Assembly: GCA_937871645.1 (NCBI GenBank)
Contig: CALMPZ010000462.1
Span: 1-16,190 of the forward strand
Reading direction: 5' to 3'
From: an uncultured Polymorphobacter sp.
GTDB taxonomy: Bacteria; Pseudomonadota; Alphaproteobacteria; Sphingomonadales; Sphingomonadaceae
Length of the DNA: 16,190 nucleotides
Below are positions 1-7,239 of the stretch, piece after piece. Both the position numbers and the translations under genes were made by a program. How positions within the stretch are numbered: position 1 is the first letter of the stretch; every line of letters begins with the position of its first letter. The notes beneath the pieces were generated by a model, which worked only from the letters and a program-made list of their open reading frames with translations, had not been told where the DNA came from and ran no database searches.

Positions 1-365
1 GGGTGACGCTCGACTATCTCAAGCAGCGCGTTCAGTTCGGGCAGATCCTCGCTACCTTCCAGGCGCTGCAGCACCGCATGGCGGAGCTGTTCACGCGCAT
101 CGAACTGATGCGCACCGATGTCGAAGCCGCGCTCGCCGCGCTCGACAGCAGCACCGACGTGCCGGCGATGGCGTCACTCGCCAAGGCCACCGCCAACGAT
201 ACGCTCCACCTCGTCAGCCGCGAAGCCATCCAACTCCACGGCGGCATCGGCATGACCGACGAATATTTCATCGCCTTCTACATCAAACGCGCCCGCGTCC
301 TCGAAAACGCCTGGGGATCGTCGACGTTTCACCGCGACCGGTATGCAAGTTTGGCAGGGTATTGA
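1..365 (+). CDS. Acyl-CoA dehydrogenase, C-terminal part (5' end outside window)
   Basis: This is the C-terminal helical domain of an acyl-CoA dehydrogenase, a FAD flavoenzyme that introduces the alpha-beta double bond into acyl-CoA thioesters. About 120 residues are visible and the reading frame is open to the left edge, so the gene begins outside the window; the GTG at base 3 is an internal codon. Family signatures are clear: 'YLKQRVQFG' followed by 'FQALQHRMAEL' near the start, and 'AIQLHGGIGMTDEY' with 'FYIKRARVLENAWGS' near the end, which is the region that packs on FAD and carries the typical QxHGGxG loop. The substrate cannot be told from this fragment. The stop is TGA at 363-365, followed by a repeat-rich spacer, so it is probably the last gene of its transcript. 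Confidence 0.93.
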   Translation, partial: VTLDYLKQRVQFGQILATFQALQHRMAELFTRIELMRTDVEAALAALDSSTDVPAMASLAKATANDTLHLVSREAIQLHGGIGMTDEYFIAFYIKRARVLENAWGSSTFHRDRYASLAGY

Positions 366-380
366 AGATAGAGCAGCAAC

Positions 381-560
381 GGCCTCCGGCGGGCAGGCGT
401 GACGCCTGCACCCGACGTAACCAATCCTCCGTCATCCCGGCGAAAGCCGGGACCCAGCTTTCTTTTCACTGCCTGCAACAAAATGCTGGGTCCCGGCCTT
501 CGCCGGGATGACGACCAAAAACAAATGGGTGCAGGGCTCAGCCCTGCCCTGCCGGAGGCC
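381..560. repeat. Nested inverted repeats (REP-like) between acyl-CoA dehydrogenase and MFS gene
   Basis: The 206-base gap 366-571 holds no gene. It is built from two nested inverted pairs. The outer arms are 381-413 and 527-560, which share the ends GGCCTCCGGC and GCCTGCACCC/CCCTGCACCC in opposite orientation, each with a central hairpin (393-409 and 531-547). The inner arms are 431-458 and 485-512, 28 bases each and reverse complements at 27 of 28 positions; each contains its own CCCGGC/GCCGGG palindrome. The same motifs recur at 1895-1933, 2257-2295 and 12523-12596, so this is a dispersed extragenic family. The right outer arm ends only about 11 bases before the MFS start codon. Confidence 0.85.
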
Positions 561-571
561 CTTTCTCTAAA

Positions 572-1891
572 ATGACCGTCAACGAAGACGACCTCGAACG
601 CCACGGCATCGACTTCGATGACCCCACGCTCGCGCCCGACGACCATGCCAATGATGCGTTTGTCGCGGCGAATCTGAAGCGCAACTTCATAGCCAATTTC
701 GGCCACGGCATGCTCGGCATGACGGGGTTCCGGCTGATCAACGCGCCGACGTTCGTGCCGGCGTACATCTTCATGCTGACCGGGTCGTCGATGATGGTCG
801 GCGTATCGCAGGCGTTGCAGCAGATTGGTGCTGTGGCGTCGCCGCTGCTCAACGCCAGTGCGATCGAGGACAAGAAGCGCATCCTGCCCACGGCGCTCCG
901 CACCGGCATGATGATGCGGCTGCCGCTGCTTGGGCTGGCGCTGGCGGGGTGGTTGCTGTCGGGGCCGTGGCTGATCGGGTTGACGCTGCTGTTCCTGACG
1001 ATGTTCGGCTATTATTCGGGCGCGCAGCGCGTGTCGTTCCAGATGCTGATGGCGAAGGTCATCCCGCTCGAAAAGCGCGGCCGGCTGCAGGGCTATCGCA
1101 ACCTGGCGGGCGGCGCGATTGCGGCGGCACTGTCGTGGTGGGCGGGCAAGACGCTGATCGAAGGCAATGTGCTCGGCAACGGCTATGCCACGACGTTCAT
1201 GCTCAGCTTCATCCTGACCAGCCTTGGCCTGACGGTGCTGGTCATGCTGATCCGCGAGCCCGACAGCCACCAGCGCCGCGCCCCGATGAAGCTGCGCCAC
1301 CGGCTGCGCGAGCTGCCGCTGCTGCTCAATGACAAGGCCTACAAGTACTTCCTGATCGGCCAGTTGCTGACCACCGCCGGTCGCATCGGCATGCCGTTCT
1401 GCATCCTCCATGCCGGGCAGGTCATGCACCTTGATGGCCGCGCGCTCGGGCTGTTGTCGTTCGCGTTCCTGGGCGCCGACACGCTGGCCAATCTGGTCTG
1501 GGGCGTGCTCGGCGACCGCAAGGGCTTCCGGCTGGTGTTCGTGCTGTCGCTGCTGCTGTGGATCGGCGCGTTCGCGATGATGCTGGTGGCGCACGACCAG
1601 ACCGGCTTCGTGCTCGGCTTCGTCGCGATGGGTGCGGCGAGTTCGGGCTATATGATGGGCGCGCAGACGCTGGTGCTCGAATTCGGCAGCCGCGAAGATA
1701 TCCCGATGCGCCTCGCCATGTCGGCCACCGCCGAAACCTCGGTCGCTTCAATCAGCCCGCTGATCGGCGGCGTCATCGCGACGGTCTACGGCTTCACCAC
1801 GCTGATCGGGCTGTCGATGGCGCTGCTCGGCTGCGCGTTGGTGGTGGTGACGCTGCTGGTCAAGGACCCGCGTTACGCGGGTGTCCGCTAG
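572..1891 (+). CDS. MFS family membrane transporter
   Basis: The 439-residue product has about 12 hydrophobic segments after a polar 35-residue N-terminus and fits a major facilitator superfamily carrier in the inner membrane. The second half contains the MFS motif-A-like loop 'GVLGDRKGFR' at residues 311-320, between the helices usually numbered 8 and 9. The equivalent loop in the first half is degenerate ('AIEDKKRI', residues 98-104), and 'EKRGRLQGYRN' (167-177) fits the cytoplasmic loop after helix 4. I cannot name the substrate; there is no neighbouring enzyme set that would tell. The ATG at 572 has no clear Shine-Dalgarno sequence, because the REP-like repeat ends just upstream. The gene stands alone, with repeats on both sides. 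Confidence 0.85.
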   Translation: MTVNEDDLERHGIDFDDPTLAPDDHANDAFVAANLKRNFIANFGHGMLGMTGFRLINAPTFVPAYIFMLTGSSMMVGVSQALQQIGAVASPLLNASAIEDKKRILPTALRTGMMMRLPLLGLALAGWLLSGPWLIGLTLLFLTMFGYYSGAQRVSFQMLMAKVIPLEKRGRLQGYRNLAGGAIAAALSWWAGKTLIEGNVLGNGYATTFMLSFILTSLGLTVLVMLIREPDSHQRRAPMKLRHRLRELPLLLNDKAYKYFLIGQLLTTAGRIGMPFCILHAGQVMHLDGRALGLLSFAFLGADTLANLVWGVLGDRKGFRLVFVLSLLLWIGAFAMMLVAHDQTGFVLGFVAMGAASSGYMMGAQTLVLEFGSREDIPMRLAMSATAETSVASISPLIGGVIATVYGFTTLIGLSMALLGCALVVVTLLVKDPRYAGVR

Positions 1892-1894
1892 AGC

Positions 1895-1933
1895 AAGGGC
1901 CTCCGGCGGGCAGGCCTGAGGCCTGCACCCGAT
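1895..1933 (+). repeat. REP-like element, left arm of 39-bp perfect inverted repeat
   Basis: This 39-base element begins four bases after the MFS stop codon. It is the exact reverse complement of 2257-2295. It contains a tight hairpin at 1910-1926, GCAGGCCTGAGGCCTGC, preceded by the conserved GGCCTCCGGCGG block. It is the same family as 381-413 and 527-560. It may also affect the 3' end of the MFS mRNA, but there is no T-tract, so it is not a classical intrinsic terminator. Confidence 0.88.
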
Positions 1934-1954
1934 TGTTTGAGGGCAAGGGGGCAA

Positions 1955-2014
1955 GAGCTGTCGGTCAGCAAACGACCCGTTGCGGACATTGGCCGCCAAT
2001 GCCAATGTCGGTCG
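1955..2014. repeat. Probable fragment of a dispersed intergenic repeat
   Basis: The stretch containing AAACGACCCGTTGCGGACAT reads on the minus strand as 'NVRNGSFADR'. From memory, closely similar peptides ('NVRxGSxAD') turn up in many short spurious ORFs of alphaproteobacteria because the underlying DNA is a dispersed repeat. Only one copy is present in this window, so the claim rests on recall and not on internal comparison. Confidence 0.35.
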
Positions 2015-2218
2015 ATGAATGGTGTCACATTAACTTCATTCTTCCTTGGTTGCGCAGTCGGATCGGCAGCCTTTTGGGGCATCCCATTCGGCATCGCCTA
2101 TTGGCGACGTCCGTTTGGCGGAGATGCGCGCAACTACCTGCTTGCGTTTGGGGTGGCGTGGGCGACGACGGTGTTGATATTCGTTGTTCCAACCATTGTC
2201 TTAAACTGGGGTAGGTGA
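2015..2218 (+). CDS. Possible small two-helix membrane protein
   Basis: This open frame would encode 67 residues starting 'MNGVTLTSFFLG' and ending 'VPTIVLNWGR'. It has two hydrophobic stretches, about residues 5-29 and 41-63, separated by a short polar segment 'YWRRPFGGDARN', which fits a small inner-membrane hairpin protein. The frame continues upstream to an ATG at 1937, but that extension runs through what looks like a dispersed repeat (about 1960-2010), so I prefer the ATG at 2015. No convincing ribosome binding site precedes either start. I do not recognise a family. The codon use is less GC-biased at third positions than in its neighbours, consistent with a recently acquired or weakly selected gene, or with a chance ORF. 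The bracketing 39-bp inverted repeats make it worth recording. Confidence 0.4.
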   Translation: MNGVTLTSFFLGCAVGSAAFWGIPFGIAYWRRPFGGDARNYLLAFGVAWATTVLIFVVPTIVLNWGR

Positions 2219-2256
2219 CGTCCGCTCGCCACCCCATTTAGGACATTCCACCCAAC

Positions 2257-2295
2257 ATCGGGTGCAGGCCTCAGGCCTGCCCGCCGGAGGCCCTT
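2257..2295 (-). repeat. REP-like element, right arm of 39-bp perfect inverted repeat
   Basis: This is the exact reverse complement of 1895-1933. Its hairpin lies at 2264-2280, GCAGGCCTCAGGCCTGC. It sits downstream of the possible small membrane gene and about 17 bases from the petC terminator stem, which belongs to the opposite strand. Confidence 0.88.
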
Positions 2296-2308
2296 TCCAG
2301 CGCCCAAG

Positions 2309-2337
2309 AAAAAGGCCGCCCGTTGCCGGGCGGCCTT
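2309..2337 (-). terminator. Intrinsic terminator of the petABC operon
   Basis: A perfect 11-bp stem (AAGGCCGCCCG at 2312-2322 with CGGGCGGCCTT at 2327-2337) closes a 4-base loop. Read on the minus strand it is followed by TTTTTC, giving a classical Rho-independent terminator. It lies 24 bases after the petC stop codon, in the direction of pet transcription. On the plus strand the stem lacks a T-tract, so the terminator acts mainly leftward. Confidence 0.9.
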
Positions 2338-2360
2338 GAACTTTCAGACGCGCGAAGGGC

Positions 2361-3203
2361 TTACGCCGAAGCGACTTCGCCCTTCTTGGTCTTGTACTTG
2401 ATCTCCGCCCAGACGCGGCGATAGCTGAGGTAGCCCAAGCCCGTCATGATGAGCAGGAAGATGACCGCGCCGAAGCCGGTCTTGTGGCGTTCGACGAGCT
2501 TGGGCTCGGCGGTCCAGATCAGGAACGCGGTGACGTCCTTCGACATCTGGTCGACCGTCGGCTTGGTGCCGTCGGTGTATTCGACCTGGCCTTCGCTGGT
2601 CAGCGGGGCCGGCATCGCGATGTTGATCGACTTGAAGTACGGGTTGTAGTGCAGCCCGGCGGGCACCTTCCAGCCCGCCGGCGCGTTGGTATAGCCGGTC
2701 AGCAGCGAATAGACGTAGCGGTTGCCGTGTTCGCGGGCCTTGGTCATCAGCGACAGGTCAGGCGGCAGCGCGTTGTTGTTGGCGGCACGTGCGGCGACGT
2801 CATTGGCGTAGGGGCCATAGAATTTGTCCGACGGCAGGCCGGGGCGCGTTGCGGCGTCGCCGGTCTTTTCGTCGATCGTCGGCTGATCGTTCTTCTTGGC
2901 GATGGCCTTGATTTCCGCCGGCGTGAAGCCGAGCGCGGCGAGGTCGCGGAAGGCCACCTGATTGAGCGAATGGCAGGCTGCGCAGACTTCCTGATAGACC
3001 TGGAAGCCGCGCTGCAGCTGCGCCCGGTCGAAGGTACCAAAGGCGCCGTCGCTCTTGAAGCTGACGTGCTTGGCTTCTTCGAAATGCGCCTTGGTGGCGT
3101 CGGGCGTCACTGCGTCGCGCGGCATCAGCGCCCCGACGATCAACGCGAGGACAAAGACACCGCCAATGGCGAACGGCGCGAGAAAGGCGATCAAACGACC
3201 CAT
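2361..3203 (-). CDS. petC: Cytochrome c1, haem-containing subunit of the bc1 complex
   Basis: The 280-residue protein is cytochrome c1, which takes electrons from the Rieske centre and passes them to soluble cytochrome c on the periplasmic side. An N-terminal hydrophobic segment (about residues 5-27) serves as export signal. The covalent haem site is 'CAACH' at residues 74-78, with H78 as the proximal ligand, and 'NIAMPAPL' at 194-201 supplies the likely sixth ligand M197. The conserved 'FYGPYANDVAARAANNNALPPDLS' type region surrounds residues 128-151. A C-terminal anchor lies at about 245-262 and a basic tail follows, as expected for c1. The start ATG is preceded by AAGGGGA, and only 11 bases separate it from the petB stop, so it is co-translated as the last gene of petABC. 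Confidence 0.97.
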   Translation of the reverse strand: MGRLIAFLAPFAIGGVFVLALIVGALMPRDAVTPDATKAHFEEAKHVSFKSDGAFGTFDRAQLQRGFQVYQEVCAACHSLNQVAFRDLAALGFTPAEIKAIAKKNDQPTIDEKTGDAATRPGLPSDKFYGPYANDVAARAANNNALPPDLSLMTKAREHGNRYVYSLLTGYTNAPAGWKVPAGLHYNPYFKSINIAMPAPLTSEGQVEYTDGTKPTVDQMSKDVTAFLIWTAEPKLVERHKTGFGAVIFLLIMTGLGYLSYRRVWAEIKYKTKKGEVASA

Positions 3204-3214
3204 TGGTAATCCCC

Positions 3215-4525
3215 TTACGCGGCCGGCTGCGGCACGGCGGCAACCGCAGCGCGAGCAGCTTCGACACTATGGCCGGCATTGGTCAGCACGGCTTCCGAGA
3301 TCGACTTCGGCAGCGGCAGCGGCCGTTCGATGCGGCTGATGATCGGCAGAATGATCAGGAAGTGCGCGAAGTAGTACGCTGCGGCGAGCTGGCTGATGCG
3401 CAGCCACGGTTCCTCGGCGGGCTTGGCGCCGCACAGGCCGAGGATGAGGCAGTCGACCACCAGGATCCAGAAGAACAGCTTCGACAGCGGGCGATAGGTG
3501 TTCGACCGCACCGGCGACTTGTCGAGCCACGGCAGGAAGAACAGCAGCAGAATCGCCGAGAACATCGCGAGCACGCCCCACAGCTTCGCCGGCACCCACA
3601 GGAAGTCGACGGTGAAGGCGCGCAGGATGGCGTAGAACGGCCAGTAATACCATTCGGGGACGATGTGCGCCGGCGTCGAAAGCGGGTTTGCCGGGATGTA
3701 GTTGTCGGGTTCGCCGAGCGAGTTCGGCAGGTAGAACACGACGATGGCGAACAGCGTGAAATAGACGCCGAGACCGAAAAAGTCCTTCGCGGTGTAGTAG
3801 GGATGGAACGGCACGGTGTCCTGCGGGCCCTTGATATCGACGCCGGTCGGGTTGTTCGAACCGGGGATATGCAGCGCCCAGACGTGCAGGATGACCACGC
3901 CGAAAATCACGAACGGCAGCAGATAATGCAGCGAGAAGAAGCGGTTGAGCGTGGCGTTGTCGGGCGAGAAACCGCCGAGCAGCCAGGTGTGGATGGCATC
4001 GCCGACGATCGGAATTGCCGAGAACAGGTTGGTGATGACCGCCGCGCCCCAGAAGCTCATCTGGCCCCAGACGAGGACATAGCCCATGAAGCCCGTCGCC
4101 ATCATCAGCAGGTAGATGACCATGCCGAGCAGCCACAGCACTTCGCGCGGCGGCTTGTACGAGCCGTAATACAGCCCGCGGAAGATGTGCAGATAGACGA
4201 CGATGAAGAAGAAGCTGGCGCCGACGGCGTGCATGTAGCGCAGCATCCAGCCCGAGTTCACATCGCGCATGATGTGTTCGACCGAGTTGAACGCGAGGCC
4301 GGTGTTCGGCGCGTAGTGCATCGCCAGGATGATGCCGGTGATGATCTGGACGACCAAGGCGACACCGGCGAGCACGCCGAAGTTGTAGAAATAGTTGAGG
4401 TTCTTCGGCACCGGATAGCCAGCGCCGACTGAATCATAGATCAGCCGCGGCAGCGGCAGGCGCGAATCGATCCACTTGCCGACATCGGTCGTGGGTTCGT
4501 AATGCTTGGCCCAGGGAAAGCTCAT
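3215..4525 (-). CDS. petB: Cytochrome b of the bc1 complex
   Basis: The 436-residue membrane protein carries the two b haems and both quinone sites of ubiquinol-cytochrome c reductase. The four haem-ligand histidines are visible as two pairs 14 residues apart: H99 and H113 in '[20 protein letters not shown]', and H200 and H214 around '[11 protein letters not shown]' and 'LHVWALH'. The Qo-site motif 'PEWY' is at residues 290-293, and 'PGSNNPTG' follows the second pair. Eight transmembrane helices fit the hydrophobicity. The length slightly exceeds the mitochondrial protein because of N- and C-terminal extensions, usual in bacteria. The gene begins 9 bases after the petA stop, and its ribosome site AAGGTG overlaps the petA stop codon, which suggests coupled translation. 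Product of the middle gene of petABC. Confidence 0.98.
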   Translation of the reverse strand: MSFPWAKHYEPTTDVGKWIDSRLPLPRLIYDSVGAGYPVPKNLNYFYNFGVLAGVALVVQIITGIILAMHYAPNTGLAFNSVEHIMRDVNSGWMLRYMHAVGASFFFIVVYLHIFRGLYYGSYKPPREVLWLLGMVIYLLMMATGFMGYVLVWGQMSFWGAAVITNLFSAIPIVGDAIHTWLLGGFSPDNATLNRFFSLHYLLPFVIFGVVILHVWALHIPGSNNPTGVDIKGPQDTVPFHPYYTAKDFFGLGVYFTLFAIVVFYLPNSLGEPDNYIPANPLSTPAHIVPEWYYWPFYAILRAFTVDFLWVPAKLWGVLAMFSAILLLFFLPWLDKSPVRSNTYRPLSKLFFWILVVDCLILGLCGAKPAEEPWLRISQLAAAYYFAHFLIILPIISRIERPLPLPKSISEAVLTNAGHSVEAARAAVAAVPQPAA

Positions 4526-4534
4526 GGTTTCACC

Positions 4535-5104
4535 TTATCCGATCGTCACGCTGGTCGGCGACTTGAACGCGTATTCGGGCACGACGAGGTTCGTCGGTGC
4601 CGGCCCCGAGCGAATGCGCGCGGCCGTGTCATACTGCGAGCCGTGGCACGGGCAGAAATAGCCGCCGAAGTCGCCCTTGAACTCGCCTTCGCCGGCGCCC
4701 AGCGGCACGCAGCCGAGGTGGGTGCAAACGCCCATGGTGATCAGCCAGTTGGCATGGCCTTCCTTGGTGCGTTCGGCGAGCGTCTGCGGGTCGCGCAGGC
4801 TCGAAACCGCAACCTTGTTGGCGGCATCCTGTTCGGCCTGCGTCAGGTTGCGCGCGAACACCGGCATGCCGCGCCAGCTGATCTTGACCGCCTGGCCGGG
4901 CTTGATCGCCGACAGGTCGACGTCGATCGATGCGAGCGCCAGCACGTCGGCCGACGGGTTCATCTGGTTGACCAGCGGCCATGCCACCGTGGCGGCACCA
5001 ACCGCGGCAAACGCCCCGGTGGCGATATAGATGAAATCGCGGCGGCGCTCGCCGCTTTCGGTCAGCTCGCCCGCTGCCGATACATGGGCTTGATCAGTTG
5101 CCAT
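4535..5104 (-). CDS. petA: Rieske iron-sulfur subunit of the bc1 complex
   Basis: The 189-residue protein is the ubiquinol-cytochrome c reductase Rieske subunit. The two cluster-binding boxes are intact: 'CTHLGC' (C127, H129, C132) and 'CPCHGS' (C151, C153, H154), supplying two Cys and two His for the 2Fe-2S centre plus the disulfide pair. The N-terminus carries a twin-arginine motif 'RRRDFIYIATG' (residues 20-30) followed by a hydrophobic stretch to about residue 45, which fits Tat export with a retained membrane anchor. A flexible hinge precedes the soluble domain. The start ATG is preceded by GAGGGTGG. It is the first gene of petABC, and the operon promoter is expected in 5105-5257. Confidence 0.97.
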   Translation of the reverse strand: MATDQAHVSAAGELTESGERRRDFIYIATGAFAAVGAATVAWPLVNQMNPSADVLALASIDVDLSAIKPGQAVKISWRGMPVFARNLTQAEQDAANKVAVSSLRDPQTLAERTKEGHANWLITMGVCTHLGCVPLGAGEGEFKGDFGGYFCPCHGSQYDTAARIRSGPAPTNLVVPEYAFKSPTSVTIG

Positions 5105-5167
5105 ACGGCGCCACCCTCATAACACAAAGTGTGCGCCACCCCTGCGGCGCGCGTGAACTGGAAAGGC

Positions 5168-5196
5168 TGATAGCCGCGACAGGTGCCACAGTGCAA
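5168..5196 (-). promoter_or_regulatory. Candidate petABC promoter
   Basis: In the 153-base gap between kynU and petA, the minus strand shows TTGCAC (complement of 5191-5196), 17 bases, then CTATCA (complement of 5168-5173). Transcription would start about 57 bases before petA. The -35 box is a fair match and the -10 a partial one. It overlaps the inverted repeat GTGCCA (5183-5188) / TGGCAC (5206-5211), which could be an operator. No experimental support; other start sites in this gap are possible. Confidence 0.3.
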
Positions 5197-5257
5197 CGGG
5201 CAATTTGGCACATTGGCCGTGTGGCGCCGGTTTTCGCGGGATTGTGCAGCCGGCGCA

Positions 5258-6514
5258 TCAGGTTACCGCCTCGGCGATCTGGAATTCGGGCGCGCGCCAT
5301 AGCCCGCTGTCGACAACCGCCACCAGCCGGTCGACCGCATCCCAGATGTCGGCGTAGCGCAAATACAGCGGCGAAAAGCCGAAGCGCATTGTGGTGGGGG
5401 CGCGGAAATCGCCGATGACGCCGCGACTGATCAGCGCCTTCATCAGCGGATAACCGTCGTCTTGGTCATAGGCGACATGACCGCCGCGTGCCGCCGCGTC
5501 ACGCGGGCTGGCGAGGCGGAAACCGGCGTCGGGCAGCCGCGCTGCCAACAGGTCGACGAACAAGGCACCGAGCGCCATCGATTTCGCCCGCGCCGCGTCA
5601 GTGCCGGCACGCGCGGCGAGATCAAGGCCGGCTTGCGCCGCGACCATCGACAGAATCGGCTGCGTGCCGGTGAGCAGCCGGCCGATGCCGTCGGCGGGCA
5701 CATAGTCGCGGTCGAATGCGAACGGCGCGCGGTGGCTCCACCAGCCCGTCAGCGGCTGGTCGAGTGCGGCGTGGTGGCGGGCGGCGGCATAGGCGAACCC
5801 CGGGCTGCCGGGGCCGCCGTTGAGATATTTGTAGGTGCAGCCGACGGCGAAATCGGCGTTGCAGGCGTTGAGGTCGACGGGCATCGCGCCGGCGCTGTGG
5901 CACAGGTCCCACACCGCCAGCGCGCCGGCGGCGTGCGCCTTCGCGGTTAGCGCCGCCATGTCGAGGATGTGCGCGCTGCGGTAGTGCGTGTGCGTCAGCG
6001 CGACGGCCGCGACATCACCGGTGATCGCATCGGCAAGCTCGGCACTTTTGGCAAAGCGGATCTGGTGGCCCTGCCCGAGCCATCGCAACAGCCCCTGCAC
6101 GACGTAATTGTTGGTCGGGAAGTTGCTGCCTTCCATGACGATGACGCGACGGTCGGGGTTGAGCGCGGTGGCGGCGGCGACCAGCTTGAACAGGTTGATG
6201 CCGGTGCTGTCGGTCATCACCACCTCGCCGGCTTCGGCGCCGATCAGTGCGGCAATGGAGTCGCCCATGCGGTACGGCAGGTCGAACCACCCCGCCTTGT
6301 TCCAGCTGGTGACGAGGCCGCGGCCCCATTGTTCGTGCACCGCATCGGCAACGGCGGTCGCGGCAGCGCGCGGCAGCGGCCCGAGCGAATTGCCCGCAAG
6401 ATGGATGGTGCCCGGCGCGACATCGAATTCATCGACCAGATCGCCAAGCGGATCGGCGGCATCAAGCGCCAAGGCGTGCGCGCGGGTAAGGTTCGTGTTC
6501 ATCGCCGCGACCAT
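5258..6514 (-). CDS. kynU: Kynureninase
   Basis: The 418-residue PLP enzyme splits kynurenine (or 3-hydroxykynurenine) to anthranilate (or its 3-hydroxy form) and alanine in tryptophan breakdown. Its length matches bacterial kynureninases. The PLP lysine is K229 in 'GCTYKYLNGGPGSPGF', and 'WDLCHSAGAMPVDLN' (202-216) supplies the Asp that contacts the pyridine nitrogen. 'TDSTGINLFK' (101-110) forms the phosphate-binding turn. 'LTGWWSHRAPF' (255-265) and 'DFRAPTTMRFGFSPLYLRY' near the C-terminus are strongly characteristic. The start could be ATG 6514 or ATG 6502, four codons downstream; neither has a clear ribosome site. No tryptophan dioxygenase or formamidase gene is in the window. It is transcribed away from the FAH-family gene across a 61-base gap. 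Confidence 0.95.
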   Translation of the reverse strand: MVAAMNTNLTRAHALALDAADPLGDLVDEFDVAPGTIHLAGNSLGPLPRAAATAVADAVHEQWGRGLVTSWNKAGWFDLPYRMGDSIAALIGAEAGEVVMTDSTGINLFKLVAAATALNPDRRVIVMEGSNFPTNNYVVQGLLRWLGQGHQIRFAKSAELADAITGDVAAVALTHTHYRSAHILDMAALTAKAHAAGALAVWDLCHSAGAMPVDLNACNADFAVGCTYKYLNGGPGSPGFAYAAARHHAALDQPLTGWWSHRAPFAFDRDYVPADGIGRLLTGTQPILSMVAAQAGLDLAARAGTDAARAKSMALGALFVDLLAARLPDAGFRLASPRDAAARGGHVAYDQDDGYPLMKALISRGVIGDFRAPTTMRFGFSPLYLRYADIWDAVDRLVAVVDSGLWRAPEFQIAEAVT

Positions 6515-6575
6515 AGCAGCGATTTGCGGCAGCGGCAGTGCCTGCGCTAGGGGCGATGCCGAAAGGCCTGCCGCT

Positions 6576-7235
6576 ATGTCCGATTCGCCCTATCTGTTCG
6601 CGCCCGCGCCGCCTGCCAGCCTCGGCATCGTCGGCAATACGCGGCGCTTTGCGGTCGGGCGGGTGTTCTGCGTCGGCCGCAACTACGCCGAGCACGCGCG
6701 CGAAATGGGTAGCGACCCGGTACGCGAGCCGCCGTTCTTTTTCAGCAAGCATGCGTCGTCGGTCGTAGCCGGTGGCGCACTCGCCTACCCGCCAATGACG
6801 TCGGATTTACACCACGAAGTTGAACTCGTTGTCGCGATCGGGCCGGACGGCATAGCCGGGCATGCGGTCGGCATCGATTTCACCCGCCGCGACTTGCAGG
6901 CCGCCGCGAAGGCCGCCGCGCGCCCGTGGGATATGGCGAAGGGCTTTGACGGCGCCGCACCGGTCGGGTTGCTGACGCTGGGCGCGACGATGCCCGACGC
7001 CGCCATCAGCCTCAGCGTCGACGGCGTGGTGCGCCAGTCGGGCAAGCTGTCCGACATGATCTGGTCGGTGCCCGAAATCATCGCCGAACTGGCGCGCTAT
7101 CTGGTGCTGCGTCCCGGCGACCTGATTTTCACCGGCACGCCCGCAGGTGTCGGGCCGGTCGCTGTCGGCGCGCGGCTGCACGCGCACATCGACGGGCTGG
7201 CGCCGCTCGATCTGACCATCGCGCCGCCGGCCTGA
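6576..7235 (+). CDS. FAH-family hydrolase (fumarylpyruvate hydrolase-like)
   Basis: The 219-residue protein belongs to the fumarylacetoacetate hydrolase superfamily, metal-dependent enzymes that cleave C-C bonds in acylpyruvates or decarboxylate oxaloacetate. The early motif 'FCVGRNYAEHAREMG' (31-45), the metal ligands E81 and E83 in 'HHEVELVVAIG', D101 in 'GIDFTRRDLQ', and 'RPWDMAKGFDGAAPVG' (116-131) with the catalytic-type K122 are all present, as is 'FTGTPAGVG' (185-193). The pattern most resembles small bacterial fumarylpyruvate hydrolases or FAHD1-like proteins. The open frame extends far upstream over kynU, but homology begins at the ATG at 6576, preceded by GAAAGG. It is the first gene of a tight run with trmL, hemF and a GNAT gene. 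The exact substrate is not certain. Confidence 0.9.
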   Translation: MSDSPYLFAPAPPASLGIVGNTRRFAVGRVFCVGRNYAEHAREMGSDPVREPPFFFSKHASSVVAGGALAYPPMTSDLHHEVELVVAIGPDGIAGHAVGIDFTRRDLQAAAKAAARPWDMAKGFDGAAPVGLLTLGATMPDAAISLSVDGVVRQSGKLSDMIWSVPEIIAELARYLVLRPGDLIFTGTPAGVGPVAVGARLHAHIDGLAPLDLTIAPPA

Positions 7236-7239
7236 CCCC

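Noticed and set aside
381..560. CRISPR-like array
   Set aside because: The repeats are inverted and of two different kinds, not direct repeats with regular unique spacers, and no cas gene is present.
329..1594. 421-codon open frame on the minus strand opposite the MFS gene
   Set aside because: Its product is a low-complexity Gln/Arg/His-rich string with no recognisable domain; it is an antisense shadow caused by GC-rich codon periodicity, and it crosses the palindromic repeats.
3203..4432. 409-codon open frame on the plus strand opposite petB
   Set aside because: Petb is unmistakable on the other strand; the antisense product is a charged low-complexity sequence.
6108..6575. Upstream extension of the FAH-family frame over kynU
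   Set aside because: The extra 156 residues have no family similarity and lie antisense to kynU; homology starts at the ATG at 6576.
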